Assembly (NCBI GenBank): GCA_900110595.1
Contig: FOEZ01000009.1
Span: 62,001 to 126,000 of the forward strand
Source: Arthrobacter sp. OV608
GTDB lineage: Bacteria; Actinomycetota; Actinomycetes; Actinomycetales; Micrococcaceae
DNA length: 64,000 bases
Reading direction: 5' to 3'
The position numbers were made by a program, and so were the translations under genes. The notes beneath the pieces were generated by a model. It did no database searches and was not told the DNA's origin. It saw only the letters and a list, made by a program, of their open reading frames with translations. Of this stretch, positions 26,702 through 36,079 are shown piece by piece (position 1 is the first letter of the stretch; the number at the start of each line of letters is the position of its first letter).

Positions 26702-27478
26702 ATGGCAGTAGCCGTACGCGTCATTCCCTGCCTCGACGTGGACGCCGGGCGCGTCGTCAAAGGCGTTAACTTCGAGGGCCTCCGCGACGCCGGGGACCCC
26801 GTGGAGCTTGCCCACCGGTACGACAACGCCGGTGCCGACGAACTGACATTCCTTGACGTCACCGCCTCGTCCGGCAACCGCGAAACCACTTTCGACGTGG
26901 TCCGCCGGACCGCCGAGGAAGTGTTTATCCCGCTTTGCGTCGGCGGCGGCGTTCGCGGTGTGGCCGAGGTGGACAAGCTGCTCCGCTTCGGCGCGGACAA
27001 AGCCTCCATCAACACCGCAGCCGTTGCCCGGCCCGACGTCATCGACGAGATCACCCGGCACTTCGGTTCCCAGGTCCTCGTCCTGTCCGTGGACGCACGC
27101 CGGACCCGCCCCGGATCCCAGCCCACGCCGTCGGGCTTTGAAGTCACCACCCACGGCGGACGGACCGGCACCGGGATCGACGCCATCGCCTGGGCCAAGG
27201 AAGCCGCGGACCGCGGCGTGGGGGAGATCCTGCTGAACTCCATCGACGCCGACGGCACTAAGGACGGGTTCGACCTCGAACTCATCAAACTCGTCCGCGC
27301 CGCTGTCAAAGTACCCATCATCGCCTCCGGCGGTGCGGGGGAGCCGGCGCACTTCCCGCCGGCCGTCGCCGCCGGCGCTGACGCGGTCCTGGCCGCATCG
27401 ATCTTCCACTGGGGCCCGGACGACATGATGTCCCAAGTCAAGAAGGCGATCCGCGAGGCCGGCTTCGAAGTCCGCTGA
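26702..27478 (+). CDS. hisF: Imidazole glycerol phosphate synthase, cyclase subunit
   Basis: 258 residues. [19 protein letters not shown] with the catalytic Asp, [19 protein letters not shown] and [12 protein letters not shown] give the half-barrel repeats. The hisH, hisA and hisB genes are not next to it here. A 26-bp-arm hairpin lies 16 bases past its stop. Confidence 0.96.
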   Translation: MAVAVRVIPCLDVDAGRVVKGVNFEGLRDAGDPVELAHRYDNAGADELTFLDVTASSGNRETTFDVVRRTAEEVFIPLCVGGGVRGVAEVDKLLRFGADKASINTAAVARPDVIDEITRHFGSQVLVLSVDARRTRPGSQPTPSGFEVTTHGGRTGTGIDAIAWAKEAADRGVGEILLNSIDADGTKDGFDLELIKLVRAAVKVPIIASGGAGEPAHFPPAVAAGADAVLAASIFHWGPDDMMSQVKKAIREAGFEVR

Positions 27479-27494
27479 CGGCCATTGGTTTAAT

Positions 27495-27559
27495 GCAACG
27501 CGGAGTCACTTCCGGCCCAAAAACCTCGGTTTATTGGGCCGGAAGTGACCCCGCGTTGC
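27495..27559. terminator. Long inverted repeat between convergent hisF and the TIGR03085-like gene
   Basis: The arms 27495-27520 and 27534-27559 match over 26 bases with one mismatch and enclose a 13-base loop. Both flanking genes converge on it, so it can act as a two-way terminator. The GTCACTTCCGG core recalls the TCACTT core of the repeat cluster at 1691. Confidence 0.75.
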
Positions 27560-27563
27560 TTGG

Positions 27564-28208
27564 TTAAAGCCCTACTTCGGCTGACTGGAGGAGGGCGACG
27601 GCGTCAGGCTGGCCTTCGAAGGTGACCAGGGCGTGGCGCGTGCGGCCGTGGGCGTGCATGAGCAGTTCGCCCGGCTCGCCAACGATTGCGACCGAAACAG
27701 GGGCCCGCTTGGCCACGTGCCGCGGGCCCGAGGGCCGGACCAGCACAATGCCGAGGTCGACGCCCCGGTACAGGATGGCGGCACGCTTCACCAGCTCATC
27801 CCACAGCGCTTCCGAATACGCCTCATCCAGTGCCCTCGGTGCCCAACGGTCCACTGCGCGGCGGACGTCTTCAGTGTGCACAAAGTATTCGATCAGGTTG
27901 GAGCTTTCGTCCAGTGCCTTGATGTTCATCGGGGACAGCGCCGGCGGGCCGGCCCGGAACGTGTTCACGAGTCCCGTGTACGCTTCGGGCGTGGTCAGCT
28001 TTGCTGCCAGCTTGGCTGTGGCCTGGTCCGATGCCTTGGCCAGGCGCTTGATGATCAGCCCGAGCCCTACAGCGGCTTTGCGCTCACGCAGGTACAGGTG
28101 CGCGGCAAGGTCCCTGGTGCGCCAGCCTTTGCAGAGTGTGGGCGCGTCAGGGCCGGCCGCAAGCAGGGTCTCGGCCAGGACTTCTCGGGACGGGTCGACG
28201 AAATGCAT
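27564..28208 (-). CDS. TIGR03085-like metal-binding/maleylpyruvate isomerase-type protein
   Basis: 214 residues from the ATG at 28208 ([16 protein letters not shown]). It has the DinB/maleylpyruvate isomerase N-terminal pattern: [25 protein letters not shown] with a conserved His for metal or cofactor, and [15 protein letters not shown]. This family (TIGR03085) often sits beside hisI in actinobacteria, as here, but its substrate is unknown. A mycothiol-dependent reaction is a possible family role (inference). Confidence 0.8.
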   Translation of the reverse strand: MHFVDPSREVLAETLLAAGPDAPTLCKGWRTRDLAAHLYLRERKAAVGLGLIIKRLAKASDQATAKLAAKLTTPEAYTGLVNTFRAGPPALSPMNIKALDESSNLIEYFVHTEDVRRAVDRWAPRALDEAYSEALWDELVKRAAILYRGVDLGIVLVRPSGPRHVAKRAPVSVAIVGEPGELLMHAHGRTRHALVTFEGQPDAVALLQSAEVGL

Positions 28209-28320
28209 CACTTGTGAAACTAGCACGACACCCGCGCAGTTGGGCAGCGCGGCCACCGGTGCTGGCGTGCCGTTGTTCACACACGATTCCGGGCACGGCA
28301 AAGGCACTAGACTTGATCTG

Positions 28321-28776
28321 ATGTCTGAGCAGCCCGCCCCCGTCCCCACCCCTGCTTCCACCCTGCCCGCAACACCTTCGCGCGGTCCTGCAGGGACTCC
28401 CGCCGCTGTACCCGCGGGCAGTCCGCTGCCGTCTGAGCTGGCCGCCGCGTTGAAGCGTGACAGCGCGGGGCTGGTAGCCGCCGTCGTGCAGCAGTACGAC
28501 ACCAACGAGGTGCTGATGCTGGGCTGGATGGATGACGAAGCGCTGCACCGCACCATGACTACCGGGCGGGTCACGTTCTACTCCCGCTCCCGCCAGGAGT
28601 ACTGGCGCAAGGGAGACACGTCCGGGCACGTGCAGTGGGTCAAGTCCGTGGCCATGGACTGCGACGGCGACGCACTCCTGGTCCGCGTGGACCAGGTGGG
28701 CGCCGCATGCCACACCGGCACCCGCACCTGCTTCGACGGCAGGGACCTGGCAGTCAGCACCGGCCGGGCACTCTGA
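28321..28776 (+). CDS. hisI: Phosphoribosyl-AMP cyclohydrolase
   Basis: 151 residues. After a 40-residue Pro/Ala-rich leader comes [48 protein letters not shown] and [11 protein letters not shown] with the zinc cysteines. It opens the adenine ring in histidine synthesis. It is divergent from the TIGR03085-like gene. Confidence 0.95.
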   Translation: MSEQPAPVPTPASTLPATPSRGPAGTPAAVPAGSPLPSELAAALKRDSAGLVAAVVQQYDTNEVLMLGWMDDEALHRTMTTGRVTFYSRSRQEYWRKGDTSGHVQWVKSVAMDCDGDALLVRVDQVGAACHTGTRTCFDGRDLAVSTGRAL

Positions 28777-28802
28777 ATTTCTTCCACTGACCGCAGTCAC
28801 CC

Positions 28803-28837
28803 TGCTTGCAGGACAGGGTTGGCCATCCCTGCAAGCA
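28803..28837. promoter_or_regulatory. Inverted repeat in the trpE leader region
   Basis: TGCTTGCAGG and CCTGCAAGCA are exact reverse complements around a loop of about 15 bases, roughly 90 bases before trpE. No short ORF with tandem Trp codons is present, so classical ribosome-stalling attenuation is not supported. It could be a terminator for hisI or a protein site. Confidence 0.4.
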
Positions 28838-28928
28838 CCAGCAACAGGTGCCGGCGCAGGCCCGATAAAGCACCGGCTCCACCAGAACCAGAACCGGCCC
28901 CGACGAGAACAGGCGGAACAGCATAGCC

Positions 28929-30515
28929 ATGCAGGACCTTGGAACCATCAGCCCAAGCCTCGAGGAGTTCCGGGAACTGGCCGGCCACAGCCGCGTCATC
29001 CCCGTCCGGCTCAAAGTACTCGCCGACGCTGAAACGCCCATCGGCTTGTACCGCAAGCTCGCCCAGGGGCAGCCCGGAACATTCCTGATGGAGTCCGCTG
29101 CCGTGGGCGGAGCATGGTCCCGCTACTCCTTCATCGGCGCCCGGTCCCGGGCCACCCTGACCACCAAGGACGGCAACGCCCATTGGCTGGGAGAGCCGCC
29201 AGTGGGAGTCCCGGTGGGCGGGAGCCCGGTGGACGCCGTCCGCGACACCATCGAAGCTTTGCGCACCGACAGGTTCAACGGCCTGCCGCCGTTCACCTCC
29301 GGCCTGGTGGGTTTCCTCGGCTGGGAAACAGTGCGCCACTGGGAACGCCTGGTCAGCCCGCCCGAGGACGACCTGCAGCTGCCGGAGATGGCGCTGAACC
29401 TCGTCACGGACATGGCGGTCCACGACAACGTGGACGGCACCGTGCTGCTGATCGCCAACGCCATCAACTTCGATGACAGTTCCGAACGCGTGGACGACGC
29501 ATGGCACGACGCCGTTGCCCGGGTCAAGGCGCTGCTCACCCAAGTCAGCACTCCCGTTGCCCAGCCCGTCTCAGTGCTGGCCCCTGCCGCGCTGGACTTT
29601 GCCGCCAGCGTCCAGGAACGCTGGGACGAGGCCGAGTACCTGGCAGCCCTTGACCGCGGCAAGGAAGCAATCGTCGACGGCGAAGTGTTCCAGGTGGTGA
29701 TTTCCCGCCGCTTCGAAATGGAGTGCAAGGCTTCAGCCCTGGACGTCTATCGGGTCCTGCGCAACACCAACCCCAGCCCGTACATGTACATCTTCAGCCT
29801 TGAGGACGCCGATGGCCGGGAATACTCGATCGTCGGGTCCTCGCCTGAGGCACTGGTCACCGTGACCGGTGAAGAGGTCATCACCCACCCCATCGCCGGT
29901 TCCCGGCCGCGCGGCAAAACGGTGGAAGCGGACAAGGCCCTCGCCGAGGAACTGCTCGCGGACCAGAAGGAACGCGCCGAACACCTGATGCTGGTAGACC
30001 TGTCCCGCAACGACCTTTCCAAGGTGTGCGTCGCGGGAACCGTGGATGTCACGCAGTTTATGGAGGTGGAGCGCTTCAGCCACATCATGCACCTGGTTTC
30101 CACCGTGGTGGGCCAGCTCTCGCCACAGGCCAAGGCCTATGACGTGCTGAAGGCCACCTTCCCGGCAGGCACACTGTCCGGCGCACCGAAACCCCGCGCC
30201 CTGCGGCTCCTCGACGAGCTCGAACCGCACCGCCGGGGCATCTACGGGGGAGTGGTGGGCTACCTCGACTTCGCCGGCGACATGGACATGGCGATCGCCA
30301 TCCGCTCCGCACTGCTGCGCGAAGGCCGGGCCTATGTGCAGGCCGGCGGCGGCATTGTGGCCGATTCCGTGAACCCCACCGAGGCCCTCGAAACCGTGAA
30401 CAAGGCCGCCGCCCCGTTGCGCGCGGTGCACACGGCAAGTTCGCTGCAGAACATCACTGCCGACTCCTTTTCCGCGGATTCTGAAGGCGCTGTATCCGGC
30501 GGGACGGACTCCTGA
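28929..30515 (+). CDS. trpE: Anthranilate synthase component I
   Basis: 528 residues. The feedback site resembles TFLMESAAVG near residue 55. The C-terminal catalytic domain has GEVFQVVISRRFEM, YMYIFSLEDADGREYSIVGSSPE, HPIAGSRPRG, DLSRNDLSKVC, FPAGTLSGAPKPRAL and GGVVGYLDFAGDMD. It makes anthranilate from chorismate with a TrpG subunit encoded elsewhere. Its stop overlaps the next gene by one base. Confidence 0.96.
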   Translation: MQDLGTISPSLEEFRELAGHSRVIPVRLKVLADAETPIGLYRKLAQGQPGTFLMESAAVGGAWSRYSFIGARSRATLTTKDGNAHWLGEPPVGVPVGGSPVDAVRDTIEALRTDRFNGLPPFTSGLVGFLGWETVRHWERLVSPPEDDLQLPEMALNLVTDMAVHDNVDGTVLLIANAINFDDSSERVDDAWHDAVARVKALLTQVSTPVAQPVSVLAPAALDFAASVQERWDEAEYLAALDRGKEAIVDGEVFQVVISRRFEMECKASALDVYRVLRNTNPSPYMYIFSLEDADGREYSIVGSSPEALVTVTGEEVITHPIAGSRPRGKTVEADKALAEELLADQKERAEHLMLVDLSRNDLSKVCVAGTVDVTQFMEVERFSHIMHLVSTVVGQLSPQAKAYDVLKATFPAGTLSGAPKPRALRLLDELEPHRRGIYGGVVGYLDFAGDMDMAIAIRSALLREGRAYVQAGGGIVADSVNPTEALETVNKAAAPLRAVHTASSLQNITADSFSADSEGAVSGGTDS

Positions 30516-31168
30516 TGCCTGGTGTCCCCCGGAACGCCGGATCGGCAGCCGGGCAAGGAATGTCGAAGAAGCGGGCGGCCACACCCGCCTGGGCCCGCAA
30601 GTCCACGCTGGTGCTGCTGGTAGCCGTCCTGGCGCTGGCAGTCTTCGGCACCACCACCCAGACGTGGATGACTGTCACGCTGGACCCCAACCAGGTGGGC
30701 CAGTCCGGTGCGGCCCAGACGGCGCTGGAGGTACAGGGCAGCAAGGCTGCCACTGCCGTCACCGCGCTGGCCCTCGTGGCCCTCGCCGGCGGGCTGGCAG
30801 CCGCAATCGCAGGCAGGATCGCCCGGTGGATCATCACTGCCATCATCCTCCTGGCCTCGGCGGGGATCGTCGCCGCTGCCGCCACTGTCCTGGCTGACCC
30901 GTTGGCGGCTGCCCAGGGTGCCATCGCCGCAGCCACCGGTGTCACGGGCAGCCAGGCTCAAGTGGCCGTCACGGCTTTCCCGGTCCTGGCCGTCGTGGCC
31001 GGCTGCCTGCTGGCCCTGGCCGCGCTGCTCATTATTCCGGCCAGCCGGCACTGGAAAACCCGGACCAAATATGACGCGCCGGCCACCGGTGGAACCGCTG
31101 CCGCGTCAGGACCGGTTGACGAAATCGACAGCTGGGACCGGCTCTCCCGCGGCGACGATCCCACGTAA
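30515..31168 (+). CDS. Trp biosynthesis-associated membrane protein (TIGR02234 type)
   Basis: 217 residues with four predicted membrane segments: STLVLLVAVLALAVFG (about 30-45), AVTALALVALAGGLAAAI, WIITAIILLASAGIVAAA and VAVTAFPVLAVVAGCLLAL. The first extracellular loop carries TTQTWMTV. Such proteins recur between trpE and trpC in actinobacteria, but the role is unknown. A possible tryptophan or precursor transport/scaffold role is inferred from location alone. Confidence 0.88.
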   Translation: MPGVPRNAGSAAGQGMSKKRAATPAWARKSTLVLLVAVLALAVFGTTTQTWMTVTLDPNQVGQSGAAQTALEVQGSKAATAVTALALVALAGGLAAAIAGRIARWIITAIILLASAGIVAAAATVLADPLAAAQGAIAAATGVTGSQAQVAVTAFPVLAVVAGCLLALAALLIIPASRHWKTRTKYDAPATGGTAAASGPVDEIDSWDRLSRGDDPT

Positions 31169-31273
31169 ACAGGCCACGGGCTGCCCCGGCCCGCCCAGCC
31201 CGGCGGCGCAATACGCGGCTGGCAGGCAAAAAATGGCAGAATATAAGCAGTATCCACCCTGAGGAGATTTTCC

Positions 31274-31561
31274 ATGAGCAAAGCACCCGCGTCCGTTTCC
31301 AAGTCAGGCACCCGCACGGTTGCCCCCGGCGCCATTGACCACAGCCAGGAACTTGGCCACGGCAACAGCCCCGCGGCCTGGACCTGCGTCATCGTGATGC
31401 TGGTGGGTGCCCTCATCGCGTCAATCGCCTTCGTTATCGCCAGCACCCCCATCTTCATCGCAGGAGCGGGCGTGATGGTCCTCGGACTCATCCTCGGCTA
31501 CATCATGCGCAAGGCAGGCTACGGCGTCGAAGGCAGCAAGCTGAAGAACTCCGGCCACTGA
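31274..31561 (+). CDS. HGxxPAAW-motif small membrane protein
   Basis: 95 residues. LGHGNSPAAWTCVIVMLVG carries the signature just before the first of two membrane segments (about 37-57 and 60-80). A good GAGGAG ribosome site precedes it. It ends in an overlap with trpC (TGATG). The function is unknown; this motif class recurs in actinobacterial trp operons. Confidence 0.85.
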   Translation: MSKAPASVSKSGTRTVAPGAIDHSQELGHGNSPAAWTCVIVMLVGALIASIAFVIASTPIFIAGAGVMVLGLILGYIMRKAGYGVEGSKLKNSGH

Positions 31562-32382
31562 TGGCAACTGTTCTCGATGACATCAACGCCGGTGTCAGGG
31601 AGGATATGGACGCCCGGAAACGCCTTGTTTCCCTAGCTGAACTGAAGGACATGGCCCAGGCCGCAGCACCGGCCCGTGACGCCTGGGCTGCCCTCGGTGG
31701 TCCCTCCCCGTCACGTGACCAGCTCAAAGTCATTGCGGAAATCAAGCGGCGCAGCCCTTCCAAAGGCGACCTCGCCGCCATTGGCGACCCTGCGTCACTT
31801 GCCCGGCAGTATGCCGACGGCGGTGCCTCCGTCATCAGCGTCCTCACCGAACAGCGCCGCTTCAACGGGTCCCTGGCGGACCTCGATGCCGTGCGCGCTG
31901 AGGTGGACGTGCCCTTGCTGCGCAAGGACTTCACCCTCGACGAGTACCAGATCTGGGAGGCCCGGGCACACGGCGCGGACCTCATCCTGCTGATCGTGGC
32001 CGCGCTCTCCGACGCACAGCTGAACGAGTTCTCGGCACTGAGCCGGGAACTGGGTATGAATGTGCTCGTGGAAACGCACACCGAAGAGGAAATTGAGCGG
32101 GCGGTCGCAGCCCAGGCGCGCATCATCGGAGTGAACGTGCGCAACCTGAAGACGCTCGACGTCGACCGTTCCGTTTTCGCGTCCCTCGCGGGCCTGATTC
32201 CGGCTGAGGCCCTCGTGGTTGCCGAATCGGGCGTCCGCGGCGTGGATGACGTGACGCACTACGCCGCCAGCGGCGCCAACGCAATCCTGGTGGGGGAGGC
32301 CCTGGTGAGCCACTCCACACCCCGCGAGCGGATTGCCGAGTTCACGGCGGCAGGGGCCGCCGCCATCGCCGCCCGAGGCTGA
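31561..32382 (+). CDS. trpC: Indole-3-glycerol phosphate synthase
   Basis: 273 residues. VIAEIKRRSPSKG is the substrate lysine region, LLRKDFTLDEYQI and VNVRNLKTLDVD follow, and VVAESGVRGVDDV closes the barrel. It makes indole-3-glycerol phosphate. There is no trpF nearby, in line with actinobacteria that use the bifunctional PriA. Confidence 0.96.
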   Translation: MATVLDDINAGVREDMDARKRLVSLAELKDMAQAAAPARDAWAALGGPSPSRDQLKVIAEIKRRSPSKGDLAAIGDPASLARQYADGGASVISVLTEQRRFNGSLADLDAVRAEVDVPLLRKDFTLDEYQIWEARAHGADLILLIVAALSDAQLNEFSALSRELGMNVLVETHTEEEIERAVAAQARIIGVNVRNLKTLDVDRSVFASLAGLIPAEALVVAESGVRGVDDVTHYAASGANAILVGEALVSHSTPRERIAEFTAAGAAAIAARG

Positions 32383-32505
32383 CCCAGCGCCCCTGGCCAC
32401 GGCAGCGTGGACAGGGGCTGGCCGCCGCCTGATGGAAATTGTTCCGGCCCACCAGCGGGAACACCACAACTTACCGAACGATCAACTTGGAACAGGACGG
32501 GACTG

Positions 32506-33834
32506 ATGGCTGACGCACCCTCAGGAAACGCTGACAACAACGCCACGGAAGCATTCCTGCAGGGCGGCTCCCTGAAACACGCCCCGGGGCCGTACTTCGG
32601 CAGCTACGGTGGGCGTTGGATGCCCGAGTCCCTCATTGCCGCCCTGGACGAGCTCGAGGAGACGTTCGACAAGGCCAAGGACGATCCCGACTTCCGCGCC
32701 CAGGTGGCGGACCTGAACAAAAACTACTCCGGCCGGCCCTCGCTGCTGACTGAAGCCAAGCGGTTCTCGGAGCACGCCGGGGGAGTCCGGGTCTTCCTCA
32801 AGCGCGAGGACTTGAACCACACCGGTTCCCACAAGATCAACAACGTCCTGGGCCAGGCGCTGCTCGCCAAGCGCATGGGCAAAACCCGCGTGATCGCCGA
32901 GACCGGCGCGGGACAGCACGGCGTGGCCAGCGCCACCGCAGCCGCCCTGATGGGGCTTGAGTGCGTGGTGTACATGGGCGCCGAGGACTGCCGCCGCCAG
33001 GCCCTGAACGTTGCCCGGATGGAGCTCCTGGGCGCCACTGTCATCCCCGTGACCAGCGGCTCGCAGACCCTCAAGGACGCCATCAACGACGCCCTGCGCG
33101 ACTGGGTGGCCAATGTTGACAACACCCACTACCTCCTGGGCACCGCCGCCGGCGCCCACCCGTTCCCGGCGATGGTCCGCTACTTCCATGAAGTGATCGG
33201 CGAGGAAGCACGCGCCCAGATCCTGGACCAGGAAGGCCGGCTCCCGGACGCCGTCTGCGCCTGCATCGGCGGCGGCTCCAACGCCATCGGCATCTTCCAC
33301 GGCTTCCTGGACGATCCGTCCGTGAAGATCTACGGCTTCGAAGCAGGCGGCGACGGCGTGGAAACGGGCCGCCACGCAGCCACCATCACGCTGGGCAAGC
33401 CGGGCGTCCTGCACGGCGCCCGCTCGTACCTCATGCAGGATGACGACGGCCAGACCATCGAGTCGCACTCCATCTCCGCGGGCCTCGACTACCCCGGTGT
33501 CGGCCCCGAACACTCCTACCTGTCGGACATCGGCCGGGTCAGCTACGAACCCATCACCGACGCCGAGGCCATGGAGGCCTTCCGCCTCCTGTGCCGCACC
33601 GAAGGCATCATCCCCGCCATCGAGTCCTCGCACGCGCTGGCCGGCGCCATCAAGGTGGGTCAGCGCCTCGCTGCCGAAGCCGCTGATGCCGGCGGCACCG
33701 CGCAGGACAAGATCGTGATCGTCAACCTTTCGGGCCGCGGGGACAAGGATGTTGCCACCGCCGCCGAATGGTTCGATCTGTTGGACAAGAATTCCGCCGA
33801 GTCCGAGATCGGCAAAGAGGGGGAGCAGCTGTGA
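32506..33834 (+). CDS. trpB: Tryptophan synthase beta chain
   Basis: 442 residues from ATG 32506 (AGGACGG upstream). [13 protein letters not shown] gives the PLP lysine K110. GAGQHGVA and [16 protein letters not shown] are the cofactor phosphate loop and subunit contacts. It condenses indole with serine. Its end overlaps the GTG of trpA. Confidence 0.97.
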   Translation: MADAPSGNADNNATEAFLQGGSLKHAPGPYFGSYGGRWMPESLIAALDELEETFDKAKDDPDFRAQVADLNKNYSGRPSLLTEAKRFSEHAGGVRVFLKREDLNHTGSHKINNVLGQALLAKRMGKTRVIAETGAGQHGVASATAAALMGLECVVYMGAEDCRRQALNVARMELLGATVIPVTSGSQTLKDAINDALRDWVANVDNTHYLLGTAAGAHPFPAMVRYFHEVIGEEARAQILDQEGRLPDAVCACIGGGSNAIGIFHGFLDDPSVKIYGFEAGGDGVETGRHAATITLGKPGVLHGARSYLMQDDDGQTIESHSISAGLDYPGVGPEHSYLSDIGRVSYEPITDAEAMEAFRLLCRTEGIIPAIESSHALAGAIKVGQRLAAEAADAGGTAQDKIVIVNLSGRGDKDVATAAEWFDLLDKNSAESEIGKEGEQL

Positions 33835-34658
33835 GCACTGCACAGACCACCAGCAAGTCAGCCGCGGCCATCGACAAGGCACGCGCCGAAGGCCGCGCCG
33901 CCCTCATCGGTTACCTTCCCGCCGGCTACCCGAGCGTGGAGGACACCATCGCCGCGGGCATCGCCCTGGCCGAGAACGGGGCCGACCTGATCGAAATCGG
34001 CATCCCCTACTCGGACCCCGTGATGGACGGCCAGGTTATCCAGGCCGCCACCACCGAGGCCCTGGCCAAGGGCTTCCACGTACGCCAGGTCTTTGATGTG
34101 GTGGCAGGCATCACCAGTAAAACCGACGCCGCCGTCCTGGTGATGACCTACTGGAACCCCGTGATCCGGATGGGCGTGGACGAGTTCTCCCGGCGCCTGG
34201 CGGAAGCAGGCGGCGCCGGACTCATCACCCCCGACCTCATCCCCGATGAAGCAGCGGAGTGGATGGAAGCCTCGGACAAGTACGGCCTGGACCGGGTGTT
34301 CCTGGTGGCGCCGTCCTCCACCACGGAGCGCATGCAGCGCACCGTGGACGCCAGCCGCGGCTTCGTCTACGCCGTGTCAATCATGGGTGTCACCGGCGCC
34401 CGGACCTCCGTCAGCACTGCTGCCAAGGACGTGGTGGCAGCAGCGCACGCCGCCGGTGCCGACCGTGTGTGTGTTGGGCTGGGCGTCTCCAATGCCGAAC
34501 AGGTCCGCGAGATCGCGGCCTACGCCGAAGGCGTGATCGTGGGCACCGCACTGGTGGCCGCAATCCGCGACGGCGGCGTCGACGCCGTCGCCGCCCTTAC
34601 CAAGGACCTCAGCACTGGCTTGACCCGGGAAACCGGCCTGACCGGGGAAGAAGCCTAA
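33831..34658 (+). CDS. trpA: Tryptophan synthase alpha chain
   Basis: 275 residues from GTG 33831 ([20 protein letters not shown]), with GGGGGAG just upstream. [12 protein letters not shown] and [16 protein letters not shown] include the catalytic Glu/Asp pair. It splits indole-3-glycerol phosphate and passes indole to TrpB. Confidence 0.96.
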   Translation: MSTAQTTSKSAAAIDKARAEGRAALIGYLPAGYPSVEDTIAAGIALAENGADLIEIGIPYSDPVMDGQVIQAATTEALAKGFHVRQVFDVVAGITSKTDAAVLVMTYWNPVIRMGVDEFSRRLAEAGGAGLITPDLIPDEAAEWMEASDKYGLDRVFLVAPSSTTERMQRTVDASRGFVYAVSIMGVTGARTSVSTAAKDVVAAAHAAGADRVCVGLGVSNAEQVREIAAYAEGVIVGTALVAAIRDGGVDAVAALTKDLSTGLTRETGLTGEEA

Positions 34659-34661
34659 TCC

Positions 34662-35816
34662 ATGCAGACGCTCCTTCAGGCGGCGGCCCTGATGCCCGCC
34701 GGTATTCCCAGCCCGGACTGGTCCGGGTTCGATATTCCCCTGCCCTGGGGAACGCTGCGCATCCACGCCTACGCCCTCTGCATCCTGGCCGGCATAGTGG
34801 TGGGCCTGTGGCTCACGTCGGTCCGCTGGGCCAAGCGCGGCGCGCCTGAAGGCAGCGTCTGGGACATTGTGGTCTGGGCCATCCCGTTCGGCATCATCGG
34901 GGGCCGGCTCTACCACGTGGTGTCGTCGCCGGACGCCTACTTCGGCCCCGGCTTTGACGGCACCGGCGACCTCTCCCTGATCCCGCAGATCCAGCGCGGC
35001 GGCCTGGGCATCTGGGGCGCCGTGGTCCTTGGTGTGGTGGGTGCGTGGATCGGCTGCCGCCGCAGCGGCGTCAAGCTCAGCGCCTTCCTCGACGCTGCCG
35101 CCCCCGGGCTGCTGCTCGCCCAGGCCGTGGGCCGGTGGGGCAACTACTTCAACCAGGAACTCTTCGGCGGTCCTACCACGCTGCCCTGGGGGCTGCAGAT
35201 CGACGCGGACAACCCCAACTTCCCGGCGGGAGTAGCCGCGGACACCCTGTTCCACCCCACATTCCTCTACGAATCGCTGTGGAACCTGGCCGGCGTCGTC
35301 ATCCTGCTCGCCCTGGACCGGAAGTTCAACTTCCGCCGCAGCAGGCTGTTCTGGCTCTACGCCATGTACTACACGCTGGGCCGGGTCTGGATCGAAGCCA
35401 TGCGCATCGACGATGCCGAGCAGATTTCGCTGTTCGGCATCACCACCCGGCTGAATGTCTGGACGAGCATCTTCGTTTTCCTGGCCGCTCTGGTGGCGTT
35501 CATCCTGCTGGGACTGAAGAAGCCGGCGGACGCCGAAAGCCCTTATCTTCCGGGCCGGGAACCTGCGGAAAAGCAGGATGATGCGGCCGTAACAGGCCCC
35601 GGCGATTCGGTCCGTGATACGGACCCTGTTGTCTCAGATAGTGAATCGCGTGATAATCTCCCTGATAACCAAAGCGGTTCCAGGCCCCATTCCGTCCCCG
35701 CGGAAGAGGCCTCGGCAGCACCGGCCGGCGCCAAGCCGGGACAGGATGCAACGGCTGCCGGACATTCCGGCAGTACAGCCACAGGAGCCGCACCGGAGGC
35801 CGGCACCAGCAAGTAA
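34662..35816 (+). CDS. lgt: Phosphatidylglycerol-prolipoprotein diacylglyceryl transferase
   Basis: 384 residues, about seven membrane segments. The signature AQAVGRWGNYFNQELFGGPT and FHPTFLYESLWNL are clear. It adds diacylglycerol to the lipobox cysteine. The last 100 residues are a hydrophilic, low-complexity tail (PAGAKPGQDATAAGHSG). It starts three bases after trpA and is presumably read in the same transcript. Confidence 0.95.
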   Translation: MQTLLQAAALMPAGIPSPDWSGFDIPLPWGTLRIHAYALCILAGIVVGLWLTSVRWAKRGAPEGSVWDIVVWAIPFGIIGGRLYHVVSSPDAYFGPGFDGTGDLSLIPQIQRGGLGIWGAVVLGVVGAWIGCRRSGVKLSAFLDAAAPGLLLAQAVGRWGNYFNQELFGGPTTLPWGLQIDADNPNFPAGVAADTLFHPTFLYESLWNLAGVVILLALDRKFNFRRSRLFWLYAMYYTLGRVWIEAMRIDDAEQISLFGITTRLNVWTSIFVFLAALVAFILLGLKKPADAESPYLPGREPAEKQDDAAVTGPGDSVRDTDPVVSDSESRDNLPDNQSGSRPHSVPAEEASAAPAGAKPGQDATAAGHSGSTATGAAPEAGTSK

Positions 35817-36079
35817 ACCGCCGGCCCAAAGGGCAGCAGGGCCACCGCTCGAAGCTCCCGAAAACCACAGTGTCGTGGCATGGGGCCAAATCTGTACAGC
35901 ATAGAGCTGCTGTCAGGTAAAGCCCTGGGCAGGGGCCTGCGTAACCGTTAGTTCAGCAGGCCGGGCTGACCTACAATTTCCAGTAAGTAACACTTTGTTG
36001 TGCCCATGTGAGCGGCGCCCGACGAGTGGGGCCAACGGTGTCCCTTCCATACGCACGATCAGGAGGAAGGACGTCTCCC
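35817..36079. other. Intergenic region between lgt and gltB
   Basis: 263 bases. No gene is supported. The gltB ribosome site AGGAGGAAGG lies at its end. I could not pick a clear promoter. Confidence 0.5.

Noticed and set aside
27622..28320. Long N-terminal extension of hisI on the plus strand.
   Set aside because: It runs antisense through the TIGR03085-like gene; the ATG at 28321 gives the normal protein.
28777..28928. Trp attenuator with a leader peptide before trpE.
   Set aside because: No short ORF with tandem Trp codons and no terminator with a U-tract; only a simple inverted repeat is seen.
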